A stretch of 64,000 nt of DNA from Posidonia oceanica (lineage: Eukaryota > Streptophyta > Magnoliopsida > Alismatales > Posidoniaceae). The stretch spans positions 8,716,335 to 8,780,334 of the forward strand of contig JAZBRS010000077.1 in assembly GCA_037176725.1 (NCBI GenBank). The letters run 5' to 3'. Positions 10,643-21,083 of the stretch are shown here, piece after piece; position 1 is the first letter of the stretch, and every line of letters begins with the position of its first letter. A program made the translations under genes and the position numbers. The notes beneath the pieces were generated by a model. The model did no database searches. It had not been told where the DNA came from and worked only from the letters and a program-made list of their open reading frames with translations.

Positions 10643-13150
10643 ATTGATTGATTGATTGAAAAGATATCGGTCTTATCGGCCGGCAAAGAGGGGATGAGGG
10701 AATGATGAGATTAATTGATGATTGATAAGATATCGGACTTATCGGCCGGCAAAGAGGGGATGAGGGAATGATGAGATTGATTGATGATTGATAAGATATC
10801 GGACTTATCGGCCGGCAAAGAGGGGATGAGGGAAAGATGAGATTGATTGATGATTGATAACACATCGGACTTATCGGCCGGCAAAGAGGGGATGAGGTAA
10901 TGATGAGATTGATTGATTGATTGATTGATAAGATATCGGACGTATCGGCCGGCAAAGAGGGGATGAGGTAATGATGAGATTGATTGATTGATTGATTGAT
11001 AAGATATCGGACTTATCGGCCGGCAAAGAGGGGATGAGGGAATGATGAGATTGATTGATTGAAAAGGTGATAAGATATTGGACTTATCGGCCGGCAAAGA
11101 GGGGATGAGGTAATGATGAGATTGATTGATGATTGATAAGATATCGGACTTATCGGCCGGCAAAGAGGGGATGAGGGAATGATGAGATTGATTGATTGAT
11201 TGATTGATAAGATATCGGACTTATCAGCCGGCAAAGAGGGGATGAGGTAATGATGAGATTGATTGATGATTGATAAGATATCGGACTTATCGGCCGGCAA
11301 AAAGGGGATGAGGGAATGATGAGATTGATTGATAAGAAATGGATGATAAGATATCGGACTTATCGGCCGGCAAAGAGGGGATGAGGTAATGATGAGATTG
11401 ATTGATAAGAAAAGGATAATAAGATATCGGACTTATCGGCCGGCAAAGAGGGGATGAGATAATGATGAGATTGATTGATAAGAAATGGATGATAAGATAT
11501 CGGACTTATCGGCCGGCAAAGAGGGGATGAGATAATGATGAGATTGATTGATTGATAAGGTGATAAGATATCGGACTTATCAGCCGGCAAAGAGGGGATG
11601 AGGTAATGATGAGATTGATTGATTGAAAAGATGATAAGATATCGGACTTATCGGCCGGCAAAGAGGAGATGAGGGAATGATGAGATTGATTGATGATTGA
11701 TAAGATATCGGACTTATCGGCCGGCAAAGAGGGGATGAGGGAATGATGAGATTGATTGATAAGAAAGGATGATAAGATATCGGACTTATCGGCCGGCAAA
11801 GAGGAGATGAGGTAATGATGAGATTGATTGATAAGAAAAGGATGATAAGATATCGGACTTATCGGCCGGCAAAGAGGGGATGAGATAATGATGAGATTGA
11901 TTGATAAGAAATGGATGATAAGATATCGGACTTATCGGCCGGCAAAGAGGGGATGAGATAATGATGAGATTGATTGATTGATAAGGTGATAAGATATCGG
12001 ACTTATCAGCCGGCAAAGAGGGGATGAGGTAATGATGAGATTGATTGATTGAAAAGGTGATAAGATATCGGACTTATCGGCCAGCAAAGAGGGGATGAGG
12101 GAATGATGAGATTGATTGATGATTGATAAGATATCGGACTTATCGCCCGGCAATGAGGGGATGAGGGAATGATGAGATTGATTGATTGATTGATTGATAA
12201 GATATTGTACTTATCGGTCGGCAAAGAGGGGATGAGGGAATGATGAGATTGATTGATGATTGATAAGATATCGGACTTATCGGCCGGCAAAAAGGGGATG
12301 AGGTAATGATGAGATTGATTGATTGATAAGATATCGAACTTATCGGCCGGCAAAGAGGGGATGAGGGAATGATGAGATTGATTGATTGAAAAGGTGATAA
12401 GTTATCGGACTTATCAGCCGGCAAAGAGGGGATGAGGGAATGATGAGATTGATTGATTGAAAAGGTAATAAGATATCGGAATTATCGGCCAACAAAGAGG
12501 GGATGAGGTAATGTTGAGATTGATTAATGATTGATAAGATATCGGACTTATCGGCCGGCAAAGAGGGGATGAGAGAATGATGAGATTGATTGATTGATAA
12601 GATATCGGACTTATCGGCCGGCAAAGAGGGGATGATGTAGTGATGAGATTGATTGATAAGAAAAGGATGATAAGATATCGGACTTATCGACCGGCAAAGA
12701 GGGGATGAGGTAATGATGAGATTGATTGATAAGAAAAGGATGATAAGATATCGGACTTATCGGCCGGCAAAGAGGGGATGAGATAATGATGAGATTGATT
12801 GATTGATAAGGTGATAAGATATCAGACTTATCAGCCGGCAAAGAGGGGATGAGGTAATGATGAGATTGATTGATTGAAAAGGTGATAAGATATCGGACTT
12901 ATCGGCTGGCAAAGAGGGGATGAGGTAATGATGAGATTGATTGATTGAAATGGTGATAAGATATTGGACTTATCGGCCGGCATAAAGGGGATGAGGTAAT
13001 GATGAGATTGATTGGTTGAAAAGGTGATAAGATATCGGACTTATCGGTCGGCAAAGAGGGGATGAGGTAATGATGAGATTGATTGATAAGAAAAGGATGA
13101 TAAGATATCGGACTTATCGGCCGGCAAAGAGGGGATGAGATAATGATGAG
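10643..13150 (-). repeat. T 3' UTR satellite array B: 65-73-bp units, about 36 copies
   Basis: Each unit contains GATAAGATATCGGACTTATC, then GGCCGGCAAAGAGGGGATGA and a variable GATT-repeat linker that accounts for the length differences. The core is an inverted repeat (GATAAG...CTTATC). Many short minus-strand open frames reading MPADKSDILS... are translations of the repeat and are not genes. The final units near 13120-13150 degrade into unique sequence. Confidence 0.95.
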
Positions 13151-13344
13151 ATACCGGACTTACCGGTAAAGAAGGGTTTCGCGAGAGCGAATCATCCCAT
13201 GACACCAGGAATATCATAGGGCAAGGAGGGGGAGAATGATACCAAGGGGCGATCAAAAGATGCCCCTGGTGTCGGGATGACACCAGGGGTTGGCCAACGC
13301 GTCCTTGGTATCAAAAGCAGAGGGTGAAGACAAAACTGACGTGT

Positions 13345-13500
13345 TTGTCAGACGAGTAGTTTGGGGTACCAGCCCGCAGAAGATGACAGGTTGACGGACC
13401 TATCGCAGAGTAGTTGAGGGTGCTAGCCCGCAGATGATGACAGGTTGACGGACCTATCGCCGAGCAGTTGGGGGTGCCAGCCCGCTGGTGATGACTCAGC
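13345..13500 (-). repeat. T 3' UTR: three ~63-bp repeats
   Basis: Three tandem copies carry GGGGTGCCAGCCCGC and GATGACAGGTTGACGGACC. A diverged counterpart occurs in C around 38550-38720, so this part of the 3' UTR predates the split of T and C. The neighbouring stretches 13151-13344 and 13501-13778 hold no gene that I can see. Confidence 0.75.
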
Positions 13501-13778
13501 TGGGGACGCCGGATGGCGTGGCTTGCCGGTGCGGGTCTGCAGAGATTCTGGACTCTGGAGTGGGTGCTGAGGACTTTCTTGCGTTGTGTTGGCTGCAAGT
13601 CTGGCCAGAGGGCCCAAGATGATGCTGGCAATGATAAGGCAATGCAATAAGCAGCGTTGAAGTGCAAGCAGACAGCAGAAACAGTTTTTCATTGAAAGAA
13701 CTTGATGTGTACATGCTTGTGGCAGGCCAAAAATACAGCACAAACTGAAAGAAAACTTCATATCGGCTGTACAAGTGC

Positions 13779-14981
13779 CTAGCCGGTTCGGGCCTTCTTT
13801 GGCTGCCTGGAGTCGGGGAATAGGGGGCCGCTTGGCGGGATCTCATCGACGGGCCAGAGCTCCTGGACCTCAGTCACATATTCAGGGGCGCATCCTACAC
13901 CTCTCACTGCTGCGATGTCTGTTGACTGCACCCCATGCTGCATCAGATTAGCCAGCTTCTTGGTTGGGGCAGTCGTGCTGAGAGGGTATGCTTGAAGGAG
14001 CTCGGGCGCTATGCTGTCAACAAAGGCGCCTTGCTGGAAGCCGAACTGGCGCATAACCCTGATGGGATGGTATTCCACACCCGCCGTGAATCCTGGCAGC
14101 ACAATCAGCCGCGTGTCGCACGCGCTGAAAAAGACAGTGAATGGCTCGGCTACAGAGGGGATGATACGCCAGGTCACAGCGTCATCAGTCAGTGCTGATA
14201 GCCTTTCGTATTCTTCCTTGATGCTCTTGACTGTCTGGGCACGGGCGCTGCTGCAGTAGGCTTCGAAAGCATGAACCTGGGGGCGCAGAAAGTTCATTTC
14301 TAAGTGTGCAGCTAGCCAGACTTGTATAAGTGCCCCACAACCGTGGAGGTGGCGGCAGCGATGTGAGATGCGGTCCAGCCCGCGATATGTTTCCGCCAGA
14401 ACAACTGGTGCCAGGTCTATCTGCCGGGTCACCACAGCAAGTGCTATCTCTGCAACCTCGATGGCCACTGTCAGTCGGCCATGAGTAAAGATCAACTCGC
14501 CCAGGAAGCGGATGACAAACCCTCGGAGCCACAGCTCATCTCCGAGTTCCACGCGCTTCTTTATGACATCATCAAAGTGTGCTAGGCGAAGCATAGGTTC
14601 AGGTCCGCTGGTGCAGATCAGCCTTTGTTGGCAGCTTCGAGTAGCGAGCCCAGTCAGTTGGCTCAGGACCTCGAGATATCCGTCACGCCTCATGAAGATA
14701 GGCGGCCCCATGATCTTGGAGAAGCCGCAGATCCGACGCATTTCTTCCAGTGTGGGTGTAAGCTCAGTTCTACCGAAGCGAAAGACGTGGTGCGCCGGTT
14801 TCCAGAATCTTGCGGCGGCACACAGAAGATGGCGGCTTACCTCCACATCAGCAGCCTTCAGTAGCTTGGTTGGGATGCCCCACAGGCGCAGCTTTTCGCA
14901 GTCTTCTTGGGTAAGCTCGCCGATCCATTCTTGCAAGGTCTCCAAGCAGCGTGCTGGGGTTAACAGAGTGGGGAAGCCCAT
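13779..14981 (-). CDS. T element: extra ORF downstream of integrase, DUF7745/plant-mobile-domain-like
   Basis: An intact frame of about 400 codons from the ATG at 14981 (MGFPTLLTPARCL) to a TAG at 13779. The frame stays open upstream to 15164, but that part is unlike protein and I take it as leader. Residues 60-80, FW-KPAHHVFRFG-RTELTPTLEE, match the 'W-(D/K)PA-x-x-x-FxFG-x-x-(D/E)L-x-PTLEE' signature that I recall from DUF7745 / aminotransferase-like plant-mobile-domain proteins, often encoded by Ogre-type elements. There is no signal peptide, transmembrane segment or catalytic motif I can name. In classical Ogre elements the extra ORF lies 5' of gag; here it is in sense, about 1.5 kb 3' of integrase. 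Function unknown. It is uninterrupted although the polyprotein is broken. Confidence 0.75.
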   Translation of the reverse strand: MGFPTLLTPARCLETLQEWIGELTQEDCEKLRLWGIPTKLLKAADVEVSRHLLCAAARFWKPAHHVFRFGRTELTPTLEEMRRICGFSKIMGPPIFMRRDGYLEVLSQLTGLATRSCQQRLICTSGPEPMLRLAHFDDVIKKRVELGDELWLRGFVIRFLGELIFTHGRLTVAIEVAEIALAVVTRQIDLAPVVLAETYRGLDRISHRCRHLHGCGALIQVWLAAHLEMNFLRPQVHAFEAYCSSARAQTVKSIKEEYERLSALTDDAVTWRIIPSVAEPFTVFFSACDTRLIVLPGFTAGVEYHPIRVMRQFGFQQGAFVDSIAPELLQAYPLSTTAPTKKLANLMQHGVQSTDIAAVRGVGCAPEYVTEVQELWPVDEIPPSGPLFPDSRQPKKARTG

Positions 14982-16452
14982 TGTGCAGATCACAGGGGTA
15001 CAGGCAGATAACTGCAGAGCTTGAAGGTACCTGTTATTACCATTGTAAACAGTCAGATCACACAAGTATATAATCTCTGACAGAGAGCAGAATCTGAGGC
15101 TGATAATGTAGTTCAACATGCATCTAGCAGTTAATATCAGAGTATAGCAGTTAAGCAACGACAAGCAAGGGGAATCTGCAGCAGTCTTGTGGATACGGGG
15201 GCGAGGGCTGGCAGGAGATCTGGACTAGCGCAGCTCGAGCAGTGTCAACGCGTTCTAGGCAAGTGGTACTGTCTCAGGGTCGAAGCGAGTTGCAGAGCGG
15301 AACGATCGATAAGAAAGAAAGGATAATTGAAGATGCATGTATGCATGATGCAGGTCAGTATGCTTATGAAATGATTAGTATGCTTGGGTGCCCTCAGCAT
15401 ACGGAGTGCTTTGGGGCCTGCTGCAATGGAAAGGAGTGGTCCCCGACTCACTGGGCCCTACTTAGATTCTTGGCTCGCTGGTGGCACTCCGGAACAGGTG
15501 TTGGCATTATACAGGTGGTGGTGTGGTGAGGACAGGCTATTTGCCGGACTCTCAGGACCTACACCTATTCTTTCTGCTCTCTTTTTTTTATTTCTCTCTC
15601 ATAGGTATGCAGTGTTTCTCCGCCCCTAACTTGGGAGAGGGTAAGTGTTTTGCTCTTGGAGGGAAGTGGTAGACTCTTTTTAAGCTTAACACCTTCGGGT
15701 TTCTAGTAGGGTACGGGGGATGATGGTGCCTGTATTTTCGGGCTGAACCTTGCCTTTTTCCTTTTCTTCTTTTTTTTTGTGTTTTCTTTGCTTTTTCTCC
15801 CTTTTTTTTGGTTTTTGTTCTATCTCTTTTTTTTTGCTTGTTTGATCTCTTTTCTCTTCTTTTTTTTTTTAGGCTTTTGCTATCCCCATTTTGGTGGCAA
15901 AAGAAGGGTGCTTGAGTGGTAATGGATCTGGGCTTTGGGTCTGCTGTGTGATGGGTAGAAGGAGCAGGGTTAGACTGCACACCCCTATCTCTAGGGCCGG
16001 CTTCTGTCTTCGTCTTCCGATCCTTGGACGGGCCCAAGCCTAGATGTCTACTCTCACTTTTTTTCAGACTCACATCCTAACATTTTTTCTCCCTCAGAGG
16101 TGTATGTCCTTATGAGGTTAGGCAGTTCGCATGTCCTGATTGGTGGTGGCTCCCTCACTAGCTAAGACATCTAAGTAGTGCCGGGTGAGGTAGGGCGGAC
16201 TCTTTCCAGAGCAGGCAAGCACTTCCGGTTCTCATCACCGAGCCGAAAGATGTAATGCATGATTGGAGAGGATGACGATGATGACTTGAAGAGAGTTGAT
16301 GCATGTTTTGAAAGGATGACGATGATGATTTGAAAAGAGTTGATGGATGCAAGAGTAGGATAGATAGAAGATGCAGGTAGGACAAGAATGCAAGAAGCGA
16401 AAATGCAAGTGCGTAGGTGGGAGAAGGGTATCTGCAACGGGGCCGCCTTCGG
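14982..16452 (-). other. T element: spacer between integrase and extra ORF
   Basis: No convincing gene. It could hold a splice acceptor or leader for the extra ORF. On the minus strand 15750-15872 is an almost pure purine run (poly-pyrimidine on plus), which produces a meaningless Lys-rich open frame. A second repeat pair with GATGACGATGATGA words lies at 16268-16340. Confidence 0.5.
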
Positions 16453-17553
16453 CTACTGATAGTACTTCTTGAGATAGCAGAGGTTGACGGGCTCAGACTG
16501 CTTGACCCGGTCCATATCCTCAAGAATTACAGCGCCTCCCGAGAAGATCTGCTTGACCACGAAGGGGCCACGCCATTTAGGTCGGAATTTCCCTCGACCA
16601 TCAGGCAAATGAATGGCGCGCAAGACAAGGTCCCCTGGCTGAAAGTTTCTAGGCTGGACCTTCTTCAAGAATGCTCTGGCCATCCGCTTCTGGTAGCAGT
16701 GAGCGTTGTGCATAGTTTGCAGTCTGCGCTCATCAATTAGACTCAATTGGACGCAGCGGTCTTCGACCCATTCTGCCTCTTCCAACTCAGCTTCTCGTAG
16801 GATCCGTAGAGAGGGGATCTCTACTTCAACAGGTAACACCGCCTCCATGCCGTACACCAGAGAGTACGGGGTGGATCCCGTCGAGGTCCGGATTGATGTC
16901 CTGTACGCCCAGAGCGCGTACGGGAGCTTGTCATGACAATCCTTGTGGACTTCTGCCATTTTCTTCAGGATTTTAACAATGTTCTTGTTTGCAGACTCCA
17001 CCGCTCCATTCATCTGTGGCCGATAGGGCAAGGATCGATGATGCTTGATTTTGAGACTTTGCAGGTCTTCCTCGATCCTTTTGGCAATGAAGTTTGTGCC
17101 ATTATCAGAGATGACAGAGTGCGGGACCCCATATCGGGCAACGATATTGTTTTTGATAAACTTTTCTGTTGCCACAGCGGTGACTGTCTTATAAGAGGCT
17201 GCTTCCACCCACTTGGTAAAGTAATCAATCGCCACCAGAATGTAACGATGACCATTTGAAGCGGTCGGGTGGATGGCGCCAATGACATCGATCCCCCAGG
17301 TGGAGAAAGGCCATGGCGAAGACATGTTATGCAGCTGTTGCGGGGGGGCCTTGATGAAGTTACCATGGATCTGACAGTTGTGGCATCTGCGCACGAACCG
17401 GCAGCAGTCTGCTTCCATGGTCTGCCAGAAATATCCTTGGAGCATGATCTTCTTGGCCAGGAGGACGCCGTTCATGTGCGGGCCACAGGTCCCTGCATGC
17501 ACTTGAAGCATCAGCGTGTCAGCCTCCGATTTGTTCAGGCAGCGCAGTAGCAT
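16453..17553 (-). pseudogene. int: T element: integrase
   Basis: 366 codons after a TAG at 17554, ending in TAG at 16453. The N-terminal zinc-binding HHCC is present (H19, H26, C57, C60). The DDE core is complete: D89 in WGIDVIG, D150 in VISDNGTNF, E186 in NGAVESANK, with the D-35-E spacing normal for retroviral-type integrases. A GPF/Y-like segment (KFRPKWRGPFVVKQI) lies near the C-terminus; there is no chromodomain, as expected for Tat. It would insert the double-stranded cDNA and generate 5-bp duplications such as CTATG. The domain itself has no internal stop; it is a pseudogene only because the upstream polyprotein frame is interrupted. Confidence 0.92.
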
Positions 17554-18246
17554 CTAATTATATGACCTTCTGTACAGCTGCCCAGCCCCCAACACATACT
17601 TTGACGCCAGACGCGCCAGAGTTCTCTTGTCTGCTGCCGCAGTATCAGGAGGAAAGCTGCCAGACTCCAGAAAAGATTTTATATCTTGATACCAGAGCTG
17701 CTCCTCTGCTGGATCCGCCTCTTCTATGCTCAGGCAATATGCAGGCTGCTCAATGTGAGTAACAGATACATCCACTGCGCTGTCTTCAGATATAGTGAGC
17801 CAGGATGCTAGAGTTGTTAGTGCGTCTGCGTACGCGTTCTTTGCTCTGTTCATGTATGTGAAGCAGATGCTCTCAAATTCTTCCATCAGCCTCAGCAGGT
17901 GTTCGTGATACGGCACAAGTTTAGGATCTTTTGTCCTCCAGTCGCCGTTCACTTGAGAGATCACTAGCATGGCATCACCGTGCACATGCAACTTCTGCGC
18001 CTTGTGCTCGAGGGCGACCTTCAACCCTAGGATGCATGCTTCATATTCTGCTTGATTGTTTGTGCAGGTGAAAGTCAGCTTCCTCGCGAAGGGAATCATC
18101 TGTCCCTGGGGCGTGGTCAGCACTGCGCCTACGCCTCGGCCCTTTTTGTTGACAGCGCCATCAAAGTAGAGCTGCCATTCCTCTTGTTCTTCAGGATCTT
18201 TCTCCTCAGAGTCCTCCATTGCGAAGAGGATGTCTTCGTCAGGGAA
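17554..18246 (-). pseudogene. T element: second, archaeal-type RNase H (aRH)
   Basis: Lies between the gypsy-type RNase H and integrase. Counting from the Met at 18219, the four acidic catalytic residues are visible: D20 (YFDGAV), E58 (NNQAEYEA), D82 (VHGDAML) and D132 (AYADALT). This arrangement of a plant-like/archaeal RNase H after the ordinary RNase H is a known hallmark of the Tat clade. It degrades RNA in RNA:DNA hybrids. It is bounded by TAG codons at 18247 and 17554, both in the same reading frame as the flanking domains, so they interrupt a polyprotein rather than mark gene ends. Confidence 0.9.
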
Positions 18247-18719
18247 CTACGTCTGGAGGGGTTGGTATTCAGGCAGAGGAAGATCAGCAAGATGGTCTGC
18301 CATGGCTTGACCCTTCATGGATTTCTGTGTGACAAAGGTGATGTCGTACTGAGACAATAACACCTGCCACTTAGCACATCTGCCTACCATGGCCGGCTTT
18401 TGAAAGAGGAACTTGATAGGATCATGCCGGCATAAGAGCTGAACTGGGTATGCCATCATGTAGTGCCTTAGTTTCTGTGCAGCCCAGACAAGGGACAAAC
18501 AGGTCTTCTCTAGTGTACTGTACCTGGCTTCGCATTCATTAAACTTCTTGCTCAGGTAATAGATGGCGCGCTCCCTTCTACCAGATTCGTCATGTTGGCC
18601 CAAGACGGCGCCCATGGAATGCTGCGTGGTAGAAAGGTAGAGAAGCAAAGATCTCCCTGGTGTAGGGGGAACCAGGACAGGAGGCTTGATCAACAGCTGC
18701 TTGATCTTGGCAAATGCAG
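18247..18719 (-). pseudogene. T element: gypsy-type RNase H
   Basis: Continuous with RT. Visible are the LLLYLSTTQHSMGAVL start, a YSTLEKTCLSLVWA segment with the conserved glutamate, and a C-terminal GQAMADHLADLP containing the last aspartates. The usual first D (as in D(A/T)S) is replaced: the sequence reads LSTTQHS, so the first catalytic aspartate seems lost. That loss is typical of Tat elements, where the second RNase H is thought to have taken over. Ends at TAG 18247. Confidence 0.85.
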
Positions 18720-19570
18720 CCTGACACTCCTCGCTCCAGTTGATTTGCGCATTCTTCTTCAGGAGCTTGAATATGGGTTCACAGATGGGCGTAAGCTGTG
18801 CAATAAAGCGACTGATATACTGTAAACGCCCAAGCAGACTTCTTACCTCCTTTGCAGTTCTGGGGGGTGGCATGTCCACGATGGCTTTTGCTTTCATCGG
18901 GTCCACCTCAATCCCCCTTTGGCTAACAATGTAGCCGAGCAGCTTGCCAGAAGACACCCCGAATACACACTTCTTGGGATTCAGGCGCAATTTGTATTTC
19001 CGTAGACGGTCAAAGAGCTTTTTTAGACAGGCAAGGTGGTCTTCAGGCTCTCTGGTTTTGGTAATCATGTCGTCTACGTAGACCTCTACTTCTTGGTGCA
19101 TGAGGTCATGGAACAGCGCAGTCATGGCCCTCTGATAGGTCGCACCAACATTCTTCAGACCGAACGGCATGACTTGGTAGCAGAAGACTCCCCAAGGGGT
19201 GATGAATGAAGTCTTTTCCATGTCTTCTTCTGCCATTTTGATTTGATTGTATCCAGAAAAGCCGTCCATGAAGGAGAGCATCTTGTGGCTCGCTGTATTG
19301 TCGACTAGGACGTCAATGTGAGGTAGGGGAAGTCGTCCTTGGGACTTGCCTTGTTCAGGTCCCTGTAGTCGATGCAGATCCGGATTCGGCCGTCTTTCTT
19401 GGGCACAGGTACAATGTTTGCCAGCCACTCAGGATAAAGGACGACCCTTAGAAAGTTGACTCTGAGCTGCTTCATTATTTCTTCTTTGATCATGAGCAGC
19501 CACTACAGTCGCCATCTTCTTAGTTTCTGCTTCACTGGCTTGGCATCCAAGTTTAAGGGCAGATTGTGCA
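18720..19570 (-). pseudogene. T element: reverse transcriptase
   Basis: Clear Ty3/gypsy RT: a VPVPKKDGRIRICIDYRDLNKA motif near 19430, then DDFP, LPHIDVLVD, FSGYNQI, PFGLKNVGATYQ, the catalytic YVDD at 19080-19069, and LLGYIVSQRGIEVDP. It copies the element RNA into DNA inside the particle. It is broken twice: an in-frame TAG at 19503 just before the domain, and a 1-bp deletion near 19325 (between DDFP and LPHID) that shifts the frame from that of protease to that of integrase. The catalytic residues remain. Confidence 0.93.
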
Positions 19571-21083
19571 CCACTATCTCTATGTCAAGGCCAACCATAT
19601 CTTCATTACTCCAGGCGAAGACGTTCGCATACTCTTTCAGGAATGCGATGAATTCTGTTCGAGCCTGGGTGGACAGCTGGGCACTAATACGAACTTCTCT
19701 GACTTCCTCAGCTGTGCCGATGTTGACAACCTCTGTTTCTTCTTCAACATGGAGGTTGGGGCCTTCTGGGTCGTCGTCATAGGGCCGGAACTCGGGCAAC
19801 GGTTCGTCAATCTCATCCATGCCCGTATCATCCTCCTTTCCATAAGCAATAAGTTCCGAGAGGATCTCTTTCTCAAAAGAAGGACTTGTGATGTTGAAAG
19901 AGTGTATATGTTCCACTGCTTGGCCCTGGTGACGCTTCAGGATGGTCACGCTCACTCGAGTATTCTTGTAGCCTCGGTACGCGACCTCCGTCCCAGCAAC
20001 TCCTTCTGCTGTTTGTTCTAGCCTGACTGATTCTGCTGAGTGCTCTGCTGATACTGCTGGGGGCCTTACTGATTCTACTGTTGATACTGCTGATGATTCT
20101 GCTACTGAGGCTGCTGACAACTCTATTACTGATTCTGCTTTCTGCTCTGTTACTGCTGCTGCTTGGACTGCTAGTGCTTCCTCCTCTGAGTCTTCTAGTG
20201 TGCTTAGGGAGGGTATGCCGGACCGGCGGCTGATCTGGGCACTGCCGCTCGCTATGTTGCTCCGGTGAGGCATGTGTTGCACAAACCACCTAGACCTGCC
20301 TTCTGGTCGGAGAGTGATGAGCTCATCTGGTCTAGGGGAGTCCGGTGCTGCCGAGCCTTCTTCCAGGACCATGATAGAGGCATGGTCTTCTTGCAGAGGA
20401 GGGTCCGTAACCACGGCTTTCCCTTTCCTTTCTGCGGTTCGATGCTCTGCCAGGTCTTCTGCTATCGACTTGATTTGTTCTTGATAAAGCAGCTCTAAGT
20501 CGGACATCCATGAATCGACCTGGGCTTCTATCGCCACTCCTTCCTCGTCGTCTGAGGGTGAGTCGACGTAGTAGGTGCCGGGGGCCTGCGGCACTGGACC
20601 GGCTGCAAGACGGATTGCTGCCCTTGGAATTTGCATGATCTGGCTCATGGGCGCGCCTAATAGCGGCAGCTTTGGCGTGGGAGATCCAAACAGACTGGTC
20701 AGCGGGGCCACAGATGGGTATGCTGCCAGTGTCACTGTCGCAGGTGGAAGGCAGGCAGAGGCGCTCTTCTGAGGGCTCAAGGGCTGGGAGACTACGGCGC
20801 TTAGTTGGTCCTCTGCATCTGGCCGTGACTATGAGAGTGCAGCTTCTGACGCCGTGGGGGCCTGCCAAGAGAGTTGCTGCTTGGCGTCAGGAAGATGTGG
20901 AGCGGACTGCGTCGACTGCATTCCCAGTGATGCGGCCGCTGGAGTGAGCTGAACTGTGCTGCTGACTGAATTAATTGACTGCCCCTGCAGAGAGAGGGAC
21001 AGTGGCACTGGTGTGACTGTGACCGCAGGTAGCCTGCCCGATTCTGCCAGAAGGAGTGTCTCTGACTCCTGTACCGCTGCTGC
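19571..21083 (-). pseudogene. T element: protease-RT linker region
   Basis: The same frame as protease and the first part of RT runs through this region, broken by TAG at 21084 and 20829. The protein is low complexity: about 20040-20180 is Ala/Val/Ser/Glu-rich with short imperfect repeats (SAAS-VAES, SAES-VR). The acidic segment at 19700-19850 (DEIDEPLPEF, DDDPEGPN, VEEETEVVN) and TEFIAFLKEYANVFAWS lead into RT. The latter is a conserved pre-RT motif of Tat elements. In Ogre relatives an intron is spliced out between protease and RT; I could not place one here. Confidence 0.75.

Noticed and set aside
9630..13150. CRISPR-like repeat/spacer pattern
   Set aside because: The spacers are themselves repeated or diverged units, the context is a plant retroelement 3' UTR and there are no cas genes.
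10536..13283. Many minus-strand frames beginning MPADKSDILS
   Set aside because: They are translations of the 65-73-bp satellite units; frames break and restart with unit length.
15588..16073. 161-codon Lys-rich minus-strand frame between integrase and the extra ORF
   Set aside because: Produced by the purine run at 15750-15872.
20332..20868. 178-codon frame overlapping the T protease-RT linker
   Set aside because: Arg/Ser-rich shadow of the linker frame; the in-phase frame shared with protease and RT is the coding one.
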